Shown one piece after another: positions 33,061-42,836 of a stretch of DNA of 64,000 bases (position 1 is its first letter; every line of letters starts with the position of its first letter). The notes under the pieces are model-generated. The model had not been told where the DNA came from. It searched no databases and saw only the letters and a program-made list of their open reading frames with translations. The position numbers and the translations under genes are program-made. The stretch is from NCBI GenBank assembly GCA_028564925.1, contig CM053026.1, positions 135,732,031-135,796,030 on the forward strand, in the 5' to 3' direction. Origin of the DNA: Lithobates sylvaticus. Lineage: Eukaryota > Chordata > Amphibia > Anura > Ranidae.

Positions 33061-33613
33061 AGTGCAGAGATGTATGCTCACCCTTGCAAATACACACATC
33101 CCACGGTAACAAGGTAAAAAGCTACCTGGGCTGTAAATCTGTGCACGGGGGCTTGACAGGGAATTTACCAAAGGATTGTTAAGGTGAAGCTGTAGTCAGT
33201 GATTCCAGAAGTCAGAGTTTATGATGAACAGAGCCAGGATCAGAAGCTGGGGTCAGTCTTGGAACACTGCAACTTGAAAACAAGAACACAGGAACCTTTG
33301 GCAATACAAGAGACAATGAACTGACCCAGCCCTCAGAGTGAGGCAGTGTTTTATACCCAGCTGATTAGATAAACTGCCTCAGCTGAACCAGGAGTGACAG
33401 ATACTAATTGCAAAGCAATATCCAGAGTATAGCCTCAGTACTGCATGCAGGACAAAGCAATGCTGGAAACCAAGCTGAATAATGAACTGAGGTGTGGCTC
33501 AGAGGCAACACAACAGGAGCAGTAAATGGAAAGTCACGGGTTCAATACCTCCTTGTGCCACTTGGGGCGTGACCACGCCTGGCTGTTTGCATGGCACGGT
33601 AGGGACCGTGACA
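33032..33613 (-). repeat. 5' LTR of A'
   Basis: About 582 bp, TGTCACGGTCCC...CCCTTACA, the most complete LTR of this family in the window. It includes a TATA box and the predicted RNA start. Confidence 0.87.
33493..33562 (+). repeat. tRNA-like (Pol III promoter-like) segment antisense in the A-family LTR
   Basis: On the plus strand GTGGCTCAGAGG resembles an A box (TGGCTCAGAGG, 33,495-33,505) and GGGTTCAATACC (33,538-33,549) a B box, 43 bases apart. The segment is bracketed by GTGGC and GCCAC that could pair. Equivalent segments lie in the other A-family LTRs (31,686-31,750, and inverted in 3,955-4,050). It is probably a tRNA-derived SINE head captured by the LTR. It is not a functional tRNA: the D arm is too long. 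Confidence 0.4.
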
Positions 33614-34475
33614 GCTGTATGCTTTAGAGGTTGTGGCCAATTCGCTGACTTTTTGCATTGTTTCTGGACTTGTCCCATAGTTAAGGAATTTTGGGTGGAC
33701 ATAGGCTCCTTCATCTCCTCTGCATTGGGCATGCCGAATATTGTAAACCCCAAAAATTGCCTTCTGGGTATGTTTGGGGATCTGTCAGTCTCTTCTCATG
33801 CCAGGTCACTGCTTCATAGAGCTGGGCGAATGGTTCGACCTAAGCATAAGTTGGGGCCGAACTTTCATTGTTCGGATGTTCGGTGAACAACTGAACAAAC
33901 GGGTCATTCGACCCTTTGTTCGCCCCCCGAACTGACCACAATGCATTGCGGCACTGAACAGTGAATTGCAAGCCCTGATTGGCTGAAGCAGTGAAAGCTT
34001 CAGGCAATCATGGCACAGAGCACTGTCAGAGTCCTGATTGGACACTGTCATCATGACTTTATCCAATCATGGCTCATTCCCGCCCCACAGTATAAAATTA
34101 TTTTTTCAATGGTAGCCATTTTCAGTGTGATTTCGGCATGGAGAGAGTTAGAACAGGGCTCTGTTCAGTGCTATTAGTTAGTTAGTGTGCTATACTGTGC
34201 TATTTTAGTTAGTTTAGTGTCAGTCTAGGCATAGGGTGAGTGTCATGAGGAGGACCATCATTCAGCTTTGCATAGGGACAGCTCAGATAGTTTCACTGTA
34301 GTGTAGTGAGACCGGGTCATTCATACATAAATTAGTGTAGAGTTGGGACAACTCAGATAGTTTCAGTGTAGTGTAGTCTAGTGAGACTGTGTCAGTAATC
34401 TTTACATTTGTGTATAGCTAGAATAGAGACAGTTCAGATAGCCTCAGTGTAGTGACAGTTGAACACCGTCTATTT
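33614..34475. repeat. Unclassified interspersed repeat with promoter-like block
   Basis: It starts around GAGCTGGGCGAATGGTTCG (about 33,820). Two CCAATCA-type boxes and TATAAAATT (about 34,092) precede a transcribed-looking part with loose repeats of CAGATAGTTTCA(G/C)TGTAGTG. This could be a degenerate LTR; no proteins are seen. Confidence 0.35.
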
Positions 34476-34657
34476 GATTGCGTTACTGCCAGTTTAACGC
34501 TCTATAATTTTGTGTGCGTTACTGACAGTTTAACGTCATATAGTTTGTGTGCGTTACTGACAGTTTAACGTCATATAGTTCTGTGTGCGTTACTGCCAGT
34601 TTAAGGCCATATAGTTTTGTGTGCGTTACTGTCCGTTTAACGCCATATAGTTTTGTG
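34476..34657 (+). repeat. 36-bp tandem repeat, about five copies
   Basis: The unit is close to GTGCGTTACTGACAGTTTAA followed by CGTCATATAGTTTTGT. Its 36-bp period gives a 12-residue repeat in one frame, which is not a gene. The array is cut by the LINE poly(A)/poly(T) at 34,658. Confidence 0.88.
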
Positions 34658-34969
34658 TTTTTTTTTTTTTTTTATTTTAATCTTTTATTTTTCAAAAGAA
34701 AAAGGGAAAAATACAGAATACATTGTCCAAAAAGATTCCGCTTATATACAAGAACAACATAAACTTCCGTTTCACAACGTAATATTACACTTCACCATTT
34801 CGACTTGGAAACATACTACAATTCATCATATTGAACCCTTGCCTTTTTAACCGTAGTTCTACCTATTGCTGTATCGGGGGTTTTAGGGTACACTCCCTTT
34901 CTGCCCCCCCGCTTTCCCTTCTCAACTTTTTACCACCCTCTACCTACCCAAAACAAAAACAAACCCAAA

Positions 34970-35010
<41 letters not shown>

Positions 35011-35118
35011 AATATAATGACTCCCTCCCTTCCTTCCCCTCCTCCCCCCCCCCCCCCCCCCCCCCTCCCCCCCCCCAACCCCCCCCCCGGCGACACGGAC
35101 AAAATCCAGAATTCAACC
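34658..35118 (-). other. 3' UTR and poly(A) tail of the LINE
   Basis: Directly after ORF2 the minus strand has a G-rich polypurine tract (35,041-35,095) typical of L1 3' UTRs and able to form G-quadruplexes. A long T run follows (about 34,971-35,007), then AT-rich sequence ending AATAAAAGATTAAAAT and the A tail (34,658-34,673). Confidence 0.75.
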
Positions 35119-38100
35119 TCAGACATTCCCAGACATCATTCTCTTTCCCTCCTCTGTATTTATAAATCTGTTCCACCCTGCCCATATTTTATCATATCGC
35201 TCTTTTTTATTTTGGCCCGAAGCCACTAGGTCCTCCATAGCTCCTATCTCTCGCACTCTATTAAGCCATTTCCCTATCGAAGGTGGGCTTGAATCTTTCC
35301 AGCACCCAATAACAGTTGCCTTGGCTGCATTAATCAAATGACAGAGAATGGATTTTCTATATGTCTGAGTCGGTATTTGGGAGACATGGAGAAGAAAGAA
35401 GGCGGGGTCTTCCGGAATTGAGATATCTGTAAATTTCCGAGATATTCTCCGGACCTCCCCCCAGTATGGCTTGATCTTAGGGCACGCCCATAGTATATGG
35501 AATAGGGTGCCTGATTCCTCTCCACATCTCCAACAAGCACCTGATGTTTCGGGGAAGAATCTCTGTAGTTTTATTGGCGTATAATACCATTGCATCATTA
35601 TTTTATAATTTAACTCTTGGATTCTTATACATATCGATGAACTCTGGGAGAGGTAAATAATATTCCTCCTCTGGTCCTGGGTAAATGTCCTATTCAAATC
35701 CCTTTCCCATTTAGCTATACTAGGAAGCGCAAAATGTTCTGAGGGGTTATTTAACATCCCGTACATTCTTGAGATCAACCTGGGGAGTGGTTCTTGCTCC
35801 TCGCAGTATTGCTCGAATATTGTCAAGTTACGATCGTATTTTTCTGCGGACCCCAGAGATCTCAGAAAATGCAGTACCTGTATCGCTCTCCACGTTTTTA
35901 ATTCAAAACTTCCCCCCAGTTGCCTCAGGGCTGCTAAGGTGGGCCAGGCCCCGTTGGACATAAAATGTGAAGCTTGGGAGATTCCTCTCTCCCATAGACT
36001 TTTAAATACACCTGCCTCGGTTCCAGGGGGGAACCCCGGGTTTCCCAGGATGGGAAACAGTGGTGAGTTTTTTGAGGAAATTTTAGGGTCCCGCAGTAGG
36101 TTGGCACTGATACGCAGAGTAGTGCCTATAGTCGGATGCTTCTTAATAAACAGTGGAATTGTTTCAAAGCACCAGGGTGCTCTGCGTAGTGGTATCGTAC
36201 TTGCCTGCTGTTCCAGGTCTACCCATGACTTGAATTCTCCGTGTCTGCACCAGTCTACCACTCTGCCCAAATGGACTGCCTGGTAATATTTCAATACGTT
36301 TGGGACTGCTATTGCACCAAAACCCCTAGGCATCATCATAATACCCCTCGCTATCCTGGGTCTTTTCTCCGCCCATATAAATTTAATGAAAAGGGAACAA
36401 ATTTGACGGAGATAGACTACCGGGATAGTGATTGGTAAAGCTTGGAATAAATACAAGAATTTTGGAAGAATGCTCATTTTTATAATGTTACAACGTCCAA
36501 ACCATGAGTGAATCCCATGGTGCCATTTATCCAGAAGCTTCCTCACTGAGTTGTATAAGGCTGGAAAATTTACCTCATAGGTCTTTCCTATGTTCGGTGG
36601 AATATACGTTCCCAGGTATTTTAACTTTTCAGTCACCCATTTAAATCTAAAGTTTAACTGAATTGCGTTGCGGACCTTGGTCGGCAGCGCAACTCCCATC
36701 GCTTCTGATTTCGTGTAGTTTATTTTTAAGTTCGATAACTTTCCGTATATTTCAAACTCTCTCATCAAATTAGGAATTGAAATATGTGGTGCAGACAGGG
36801 AGAACAGCAAGTCATCCGCATAGGCCGAGATCTTATAGTCTCGGTCTCCTATTTTTAACCCCTGGATATCCGGGTTTTGCCTTATTTTGTTTAATAGGGG
36901 CTCCACCGACAGTGAGAACAGCAGTGGTGAGAGAGGGCACCCCTGTCTAGTGCCATTTGATATTTTAAAGGACTTAGAAAACACTCCATTTACTTTCACC
37001 TCTGCCTTTGGATGTGTGTAGGCGCTCATAATCCAATTAATCATCTGATCACCCATGCCGACCTGTTTCAGCACTGTGAACAGAAAGGGCCAACTCACTC
37101 TATCAAATGCCTTTTCCGCATCCGTGCTCAAAAAGACACTGGGGGTGTTTGTCTTATCGGCATGGTAGACCAGGTTAAGGACTTTGATGGTGTTGTCCCT
37201 CGCTTCCCGCGTGGGGATAAACCCCACTTGGTCTAGGTTGATCAGCTGGCATAGTAATGGCTGTATCCGAGATGCTAAAATTTTAGTGAAGAGCTTCAAG
37301 TCCACATTCAGTAATGAAATCGGCCTATAGCTACCGCACTCCATCGGGTCCTTCCCCTCCTTCGGCAGCACCGTGATGTGTGCCAGAAGAGAGTCCGGGG
37401 GGAATGCTGCAGCCCGTCCTAAAGCATTAAAGACCTTCACCAGCTGAGTACTCAAATGGGTTGAGAATTTTTTATAATAATGTAATGTAAAGCCGTCGGG
37501 GCCGGGTGCCTTTCCTGGCTTCAACGTTTTAATTACAGCGTTCACCTCCTCTACGGAAATAGGTGAGTCCAATTTCCTCCGATCTGGCGATGAGAGTTTT
37601 AACAGTCTTGCCGAGGAGAGGTATTCCTCCTGGGACGCGTTCAAGATAGGTGTTGCTTCTAGGTTGTATAATGCGGCATAAAATTCCCCGAATGTCTGCG
37701 CTATATCTTTAGGAAGTGAAATTATTTTCCCGTCTCTCCCCTTTATTTGAGGTATATAAACTGTCGTGGTTTCCCCTTTAAGTTTTCCTGCAAGCAGTTT
37801 ACTACATTTCTCTCCTAGTTCGTAGGTAGTCTTCCTTCCTCTTTGTATGGCTGCTTTAGCCTTAAAACGCAGAATGTCCGTTAGTTGCCGCCTCAAGTGT
37901 CCCAGGTCTCTCCCAATGGGAGGGGTCGGGGTCCTCTTATGTTGGAGTTCCAAAACATGGATTTCTTGTAGGAGACTCATCACCTGTTTTTCCCTCTCTT
38001 TCTTTATTCTAGATCCATGTTTGATCAGGATGCCCCTGATCACAGTTTTGTGCGCCTCCCATACTGTACCCGGGTTACTTCCCGGGGTGTCATTTATCTG

Positions 38101-38922
38101 AAAATACGCGTTTATTTCTTTTGCTACTTCCTCCTGGATTTCCGGGATCTGTAACAGACCCTCATTCAGTCGCCACCTTCTTTCGGTAGAACCCAGCGCG
38201 CCAGCAAGGGATATGCACAAAGTGATCGGGGCATGATCTGACCACGTTATATTTCCTATAGTTGCCTCCGTTATCCTAGTAAGTAAATAGTGGGGGATCA
38301 GAAAGAGATCTATCCTTGAGTATACCTGGTGGGGATTAGAAAAAAAAGTATAATCCCTCTCACCTGGATGCATGGTCCGCCATGCATCCACTAGCTGTAA
38401 TTCGTGTACTCTCTTCAATATTCCCCTTCTGGCCCCTTGTGAGATGGATGACATACCTGTAGACGTATCTAATTTAGGGTCTAGGGGAATATTAAAATCC
38501 CCACCAAGGATCAATTTTCCTTCAGAGAAATCAGTTAATTTTGTGAGGACCTTCTTTAAAAACGCTTCTTGCATAACATTTGGAGCATATATCGTGGCCA
38601 GAGTCACCTTGACTCCTCCGACTTGTCCCTTCAGAAACAGATACCGCCCCTTCGCATCTACCCTCTTGTCTGCTAGGGACCATGGGATCCGATTAGAAAT
38701 CATAATCGAGACCCCTTTTGTTTTTGCCTCATAGTTTGAAGCGAGGTATACATTTGGGAAGAATCTGTTCTGGAGTAGCGGGAATCCACTCGCTTTAAAA
38801 TGGGTCTCTTGTACAAAGGCAATATCTGTGTGCGTCCGTTTTAAATCATTCAGAAGCATCCTTCTTTTTTCTGGGACATTGAGCCCCTTTACGTTTATTG
38901 AGGTTATCTTTACTTCCTCCAT
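35119..38922 (-). CDS. LINE ORF2: endonuclease/reverse transcriptase
   Basis: An open frame of 1,267 codons starting MEEVKITSINVKGLN, the usual L1-type start. The N-terminal APE-like endonuclease shows SINVKGLN, QETH (about 40), GGDFNIP (about 140), SRIDLFL (about 205) and SDHAPI (about 230). The reverse transcriptase shows YRPISLLN, DAEKAFDRV, GTRQGCPLSPLLF and YADD (about 700). A C-terminal zinc knuckle CWRC..H..C (CX2CX8HX4C) is near 1,130. The enzyme nicks target DNA and primes reverse transcription of its RNA from the nick. Length and order fit L1/Tx1-type ORF2, and no break is seen. Confidence 0.93.
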   Translation of the reverse strand: MEEVKITSINVKGLNVPEKRRMLLNDLKRTHTDIAFVQETHFKASGFPLLQNRFFPNVYLASNYEAKTKGVSIMISNRIPWSLADKRVDAKGRYLFLKGQVGGVKVTLATIYAPNVMQEAFLKKVLTKLTDFSEGKLILGGDFNIPLDPKLDTSTGMSSISQGARRGILKRVHELQLVDAWRTMHPGERDYTFFSNPHQVYSRIDLFLIPHYLLTRITEATIGNITWSDHAPITLCISLAGALGSTERRWRLNEGLLQIPEIQEEVAKEINAYFQINDTPGSNPGTVWEAHKTVIRGILIKHGSRIKKEREKQVMSLLQEIHVLELQHKRTPTPPIGRDLGHLRRQLTDILRFKAKAAIQRGRKTTYELGEKCSKLLAGKLKGETTTVYIPQIKGRDGKIISLPKDIAQTFGEFYAALYNLEATPILNASQEEYLSSARLLKLSSPDRRKLDSPISVEEVNAVIKTLKPGKAPGPDGFTLHYYKKFSTHLSTQLVKVFNALGRAAAFPPDSLLAHITVLPKEGKDPMECGSYRPISLLNVDLKLFTKILASRIQPLLCQLINLDQVGFIPTREARDNTIKVLNLVYHADKTNTPSVFLSTDAEKAFDRVSWPFLFTVLKQVGMGDQMINWIMSAYTHPKAEVKVNGVFSKSFKISNGTRQGCPLSPLLFSLSVEPLLNKIRQNPDIQGLKIGDRDYKISAYADDLLFSLSAPHISIPNLMREFEIYGKLSNLKINYTKSEAMGVALPTKVRNAIQLNFRFKWVTEKLKYLGTYIPPNIGKTYEVNFPALYNSVRKLLDKWHHGIHSWFGRCNIIKMSILPKFLYLFQALPITIPVVYLRQICSLFIKFIWAEKRPRIARGIMMMPRGFGAIAVPNVLKYYQAVHLGRVVDWCRHGEFKSWVDLEQQASTIPLRRAPWCFETIPLFIKKHPTIGTTLRISANLLRDPKISSKNSPLFPILGNPGFPPGTEAGVFKSLWERGISQASHFMSNGAWPTLAALRQLGGSFELKTWRAIQVLHFLRSLGSAEKYDRNLTIFEQYCEEQEPLPRLISRMYGMLNNPSEHFALPSIAKWERDLNRTFTQDQRRNIIYLSQSSSICIRIQELNYKIMMQWYYTPIKLQRFFPETSGACWRCGEESGTLFHILWACPKIKPYWGEVRRISRKFTDISIPEDPAFFLLHVSQIPTQTYRKSILCHLINAAKATVIGCWKDSSPPSIGKWLNRVREIGAMEDLVASGQNKKERYDKIWAGWNRFINTEEGKRMMSGNV

Positions 38923-40443
38923 ATCGCCGGGGGGAAAGGGAAAGAGAAAGAGGACGGGAGAGGCGACGAGAGACGGAGAAGAAGAAAAAATAAAAAATAA
39001 AAAAAAATAAACCCCAACTAACCCCTCCCTCTACTTTTCCTTCCCCCCACCCTTTGGCACACCCACCCCCTTTTTACACCCCCTAAGGGAGACACCCTAC
39101 TCTGTACCCAACTCCTATGGCACAGAAGGTGCTAAACTATGTGGGGAATTGGTCCAAAAATAGCCGGAGAATTCCCCCCCCTACCCCCCCAGGCGTAAGA
39201 ATTTATTCCCTCTCTGGATCCCCTCCACCTCCATTCTATTTTATTTTTATTGTTTCTTCTACTATTTTAATCCTATTTGGAGGAGAGAGGGATACCATAT
39301 AGGGACCAAAAAAAAAAAAAAAAGAAATGTATATTTATATAACGGCAAACAAATAAAGGAGAGGAGCAGGGATCTAATGCACCTTTGTTACAACTCTAGT
39401 CATATAGGCCTATATATCCCCTGCTTCTCCCCCCACCCCTTATTCAAGGTTTTTTGGCTTGACCCCAATTCCACCAAGCCCTTCTCTGTAAAGTCCCATC
39501 TTACCCTTTCTTCTCTCTCTTTCTCTTTCACCTCCCCCTTCTTGCTAAATCCCAATTTTTACCTATAATCTTACTCTATTCCAATCCCTCTCTCCCTATC
39601 TCCCCCCCCCCCCCCACTTCGATCTAAGGGGTCTCTTGGAATCAGAGACTGCTCCTTTCCTCTCTTTTTTATAACCCCATCTCGGCTGATTTTAACTCCT
39701 CTCCTGCTATCTCCGCATTACATCTCTGACTTAAGACTATTCGGCCAGTTAAGTGCCAAAGTAAATCTCCTCCTCCCTTATTCACTAGAATAATATTTCT
39801 ATACTGTCCATCTCAGTCAAGCTGTTTCACGCTACCTCAGGGCCTGAATTTGTAGATAATGTGCTCCCTCCCCCTTATTTCTTTACCTAACAAGATTCTT
39901 TAGTACCCAAACCCCCCCCCCCTCCATTTTCCCTTATATCTCCCGCCCCCCCGCCCCACCCCCTACCCCTTTACGTACCCATCCTCTATAGACCTACCCA
40001 TGTGTGTCTATACGATCAGGTCCTGTGTGCGTTTTTTATCTGCAGATTTTTTCACATTGGACATTATTATTTAAGTGATTTTTCTAATTAATTAATCTAT
40101 CTTAAGTCGCATTCCTCTCTCTTAATCCTATATTAAAACGCATCAAATACAACAAAGGGAGAGACGAAGTGGGGGGATTAGAGAGGGAGGATGGGAGAGG
40201 AAAGAAGAAAGACTTCCTCTTATGGGCCTCTAGCTATTAGTTATAGCTGTTAGTATGTGTCCCCCAGTGCCAATTGTGCATCCTTAAGTGTCGTTTTGTG
40301 GTATATAAATGTGACGTATAATCCCAACCCATTTTCACCTCCAAAATGAGGGGGGCATAAGGGGACCCAAGCATCCCCCCCCCCCCTCTCCTACGCCAAT
40401 CGTGAACTAGTGCTCTGTATTTTAGTGCCACACCAGGAAGAGG

Positions 40444-40477
<34 letters not shown>

Positions 40478-41199
40478 CGACAACCAGGGAGGGGAAAAAG
40501 AAGCAGTTCTCTCCCTTCCTCCCTCGGCCTTCCTCCCCCCTCTTCTCCTCTCTCCCCCTCCCAAAATGCATAGATACACATATTATCCACTAGTAATAAT
40601 CCTTACAATCCTTACAAACCATCTATTAGACTTAATCTTAGAAAAAAGAAACAGCATTACTAGATTTACATACTTATATATAAATGCATGCGTGCCCACC
40701 TGCGTGTGCTAATACGCATACACCCATGCATCGTGCTTGTCCATAACCCCAAAAAAAAAAAAAAAAAAAAAAAAAGTACCCCCCATTCCGTGTGCTGCTT
40801 GGAAAATAATACACATAAAACAATCCTTTTTACAAACAAACAAACCCCCATTCCTCATCTAATCCCTCCACCCCCCTACCCCCCCCCCCCCCCCCCCTCA
40901 AAGTAAAAAATAAAAAATCACACCCCGGAGTGGAAAAAAAAAAAAAAAAAATATGAATAAATAAATATGTGAATAAATGAATAAAGGGGACACATATATC
41001 GATTATATAGTCCATATGGCTTCCGTACTAGTAGCAAGAAGTGAGGGTGAACTCAAATGTCTCTCTGAAGAACACCAGAAAAAAAAGAAAAAAAAAAAAA
41101 AGAAAAAAAAAACACAGCGAGAGAGGGGGAGTTGTCCTGTGTCTTAAGGGCATGGTGGTCTGGGGTCACCTCTATTTTCATTCCTAGCATATATAGGGT
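38923..41199 (-). other. Exceptionally long LINE inter-ORF region
   Basis: 2,277 bp separate the ORF1 stop and the ORF2 start; ordinary L1 spacers are tens of bases. The sense (minus) strand is purine-rich with several G, A and T homopolymers (plus-strand C runs near 39,603-39,615, 40,376-40,387 and 40,872-40,896; A runs near 40,444-40,471, 40,750-40,773 and 40,934-40,951). No protein domain, and no bordered insertion is recognised. Confidence 0.7.
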
Positions 41200-42309
41200 T
41201 TACCTCCTCTGCCCCCCCAGTCCCTGTTTGTCCCCTAAATATTGTAACCAGTCTGGTATCTCCACCGCCTCTTCTCCTAGAAAGGAAAACAGATGTGGCA
41301 AGTCCACCGAATGCCGTAGAACGAAAGATTTGGAGTCCTTTTTTACTGTTAACGAGATCGGGAACCCCCATCGGTATGTGGCCCCTGACTTCCGAATTTT
41401 ATCCAATAGAGGGCGTAACATAGATCTCCTCTGGAGGGTAGCTCTGGATAGGTCGGGTAAAATTTTTATCTTCATACCCTCATATGCCACCTCCTTAACC
41501 TCCCAAGCCTTACGACTTATCAGCTCCTTGTGTGCATATCGGAAGAAACAGCAGATCACATCTCTGGGTCTCTCAAGGTTAATGGAGGGGGGTCCTGCTG
41601 CTCTGTGGAGCCTTTCAAACTCCAATTCTTCTAGGGGCACCTGAATACCCATTTGTTGGCATACCGCAGCTATAGTGGATTGCAGTGCCCCCCCTCCTAC
41701 TGCCTCCGGTATCCCCCTAAATCTCAAATTCTTTCGTCTGTTGCGGTCTTCCATTTCCTCTAAACGGAGTTGCATAGAGGGGGCATAAAAGTTAACATCA
41801 GACTGTACCTGCTCTAGTCGCGTAATACGGTCTGCCAGAGATACTTGCATACCTTCTCCCGCTGATAGCCTCTCCGCTAGCTGTTGTACCTCCGACCTCA
41901 CCTCCTCCATGTCTCTCCGGTGGACTTCTTCTATTCGGGTCATCCACCCCTCCAGGTCTGCACGTGTCGGGAGGGCTTGTATGTCCGCCCGTGTCGGGAG
42001 AGCCCGCAGGAGAGCCCTGAGATCTGCATCTTCACCCAGCATTTGCCGGGAATCTTCCCCCTCCTGTGGTCTTTGAGATTGCTCCTCTCCCTCCTTCTCC
42101 ACACAGGTCTCCCCGTCCAGCTTCACTGACGCGGCACGCGTCACTGGCGTGGGGGCGGCGTTCGTCGCTCCGCTGAATTCCCTGTCCGGCGCAGCTTCTC
42201 CAGGCGCCGGCTCCTTCCTCCGGGCTGCCGCTGCTCTGGTACACGAAAAATACTGGGGGATCTCTGGCTGGGCAGGTACCCTCTGTGTCTTCGCCTCTCT
42301 TCTTCTCAT
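41200..42309 (-). CDS. LINE ORF1 RNA-binding protein
   Basis: 369 codons. The first about 90 residues are Ala/Arg/Glu-rich. A coiled-coil-like stretch follows (EEVRSEVQQLAERLS..ITRLEQVQSDVNF). Next is the RRM-type core, opened by the L1 ORF1 signature LEEMEDRNRRKNLRFRGIPE (about 185-205), and a C-terminal domain with YEGMKIKILPDLS, RRSMLRPLLDKIR and YRWGFPISL. Such proteins trimerise and coat LINE RNA. It starts at the first in-frame ATG about 155 bp after the LINE 5' end. Confidence 0.88.
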   Translation of the reverse strand: MRRREAKTQRVPAQPEIPQYFSCTRAAAARRKEPAPGEAAPDREFSGATNAAPTPVTRAASVKLDGETCVEKEGEEQSQRPQEGEDSRQMLGEDADLRALLRALPTRADIQALPTRADLEGWMTRIEEVHRRDMEEVRSEVQQLAERLSAGEGMQVSLADRITRLEQVQSDVNFYAPSMQLRLEEMEDRNRRKNLRFRGIPEAVGGGALQSTIAAVCQQMGIQVPLEELEFERLHRAAGPPSINLERPRDVICCFFRYAHKELISRKAWEVKEVAYEGMKIKILPDLSRATLQRRSMLRPLLDKIRKSGATYRWGFPISLTVKKDSKSFVLRHSVDLPHLFSFLGEEAVEIPDWLQYLGDKQGLGGQRR

Positions 42310-42465
42310 TCCACCTGGTATGATGTTGGGGGGGGGGGGGCCGTTTTTAGCCTAGTTGCTGGCTAAAGACACATGCCGCTTATCACTGCTGTTTAGCCTG
42401 GGGGTTAGAGGGAGCCGAGCCGGACTATGGCTCTCCTACTCCGCCATCTTGGACCACGCCCCCCC

Positions 42466-42824
42466 TCTGCTTGCCCTTGATCTTGCTTCTGCCTACTGTA
42501 TCTGCCTGCCTGCTTATCCGTTGTGAGCCTGTCTGACTACCCCTCTGTTGCTCGAGTGTGTCGTGCTCCATCCAGGTCCTGCTGCTGCTGTCCCGGTGTC
42601 TGCCGATCTCTGGTTGCTGATCCTCTGTCTGCTGTATCATCTCCTGCAGTTCCAGCCATCCGGATAACCATCATCTCACTCCGCACCAGTTGCTGCAAAC
42701 CTGAACAGACACTCCTACCCCGCTGTGCTCACGGGACCACTGTCTCCACTCCAGTGGGCCCTGAACCAGTGCCGTAAGAGAGGTCTTCTCCTGCCAAGTC
42801 TGGCTCACCACCAGGTACCTAACA
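42466..42824 (+). repeat. Partial 5' LTR of G3
   Basis: CT-rich LTR end resembling the second half of the G1 LTR, ending GGTACCTAACA. Its left side is lost at the junction with the LINE 5' end. Confidence 0.7.
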
Positions 42825-42836
42825 GTACAAACAGCC

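Larger units (their letters stand above)
31302..33613 (-). mobile_element. Gag-only LTR retrotransposon, copy A' (fossil)
   Basis: 5' LTR 33,032-33,613, gag-derived interior, 3' LTR 31,302-31,813. As in copy A, the interior goes from gag straight to a polypurine tract and LTR with no pol domain. It is broken, with a few breaks. Flanking 5-mers do not match, so no target duplication is visible. Confidence 0.87.
34658..42465 (-). mobile_element. Long L1-superfamily LINE, apparently whole
   Basis: On the minus strand: 5' end GGGCGTGGTCCAAGATGGCG, a short 5' UTR (about 155 bp), ORF1, a 2.28 kb inter-ORF region, ORF2, a 3' UTR with a G-rich tract, AATAAA-like signals (GAAAAATAAAAG) and a poly(A) tail of 16. 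Total is about 7.8 kb. Both frames are open, so the copy is young. I found no clear target-site duplication between the left (36-bp array) and right (G3 LTR) flanks. Confidence 0.88.

Noticed and set aside
33493-33562. A functional tRNA gene
   Set aside because: The D arm is too long, no proper anticodon arm forms, and the segment recurs as part of each A-family LTR.
34547-34762. 12-residue repeat protein (CVTDSLTSYSSV-like)
   Set aside because: It reflects the 36-bp tandem array and runs into the LINE poly(T).
39000-41100. Coding genes in the LINE inter-ORF region
   Set aside because: The frames are short, homopolymer-driven and without domains.
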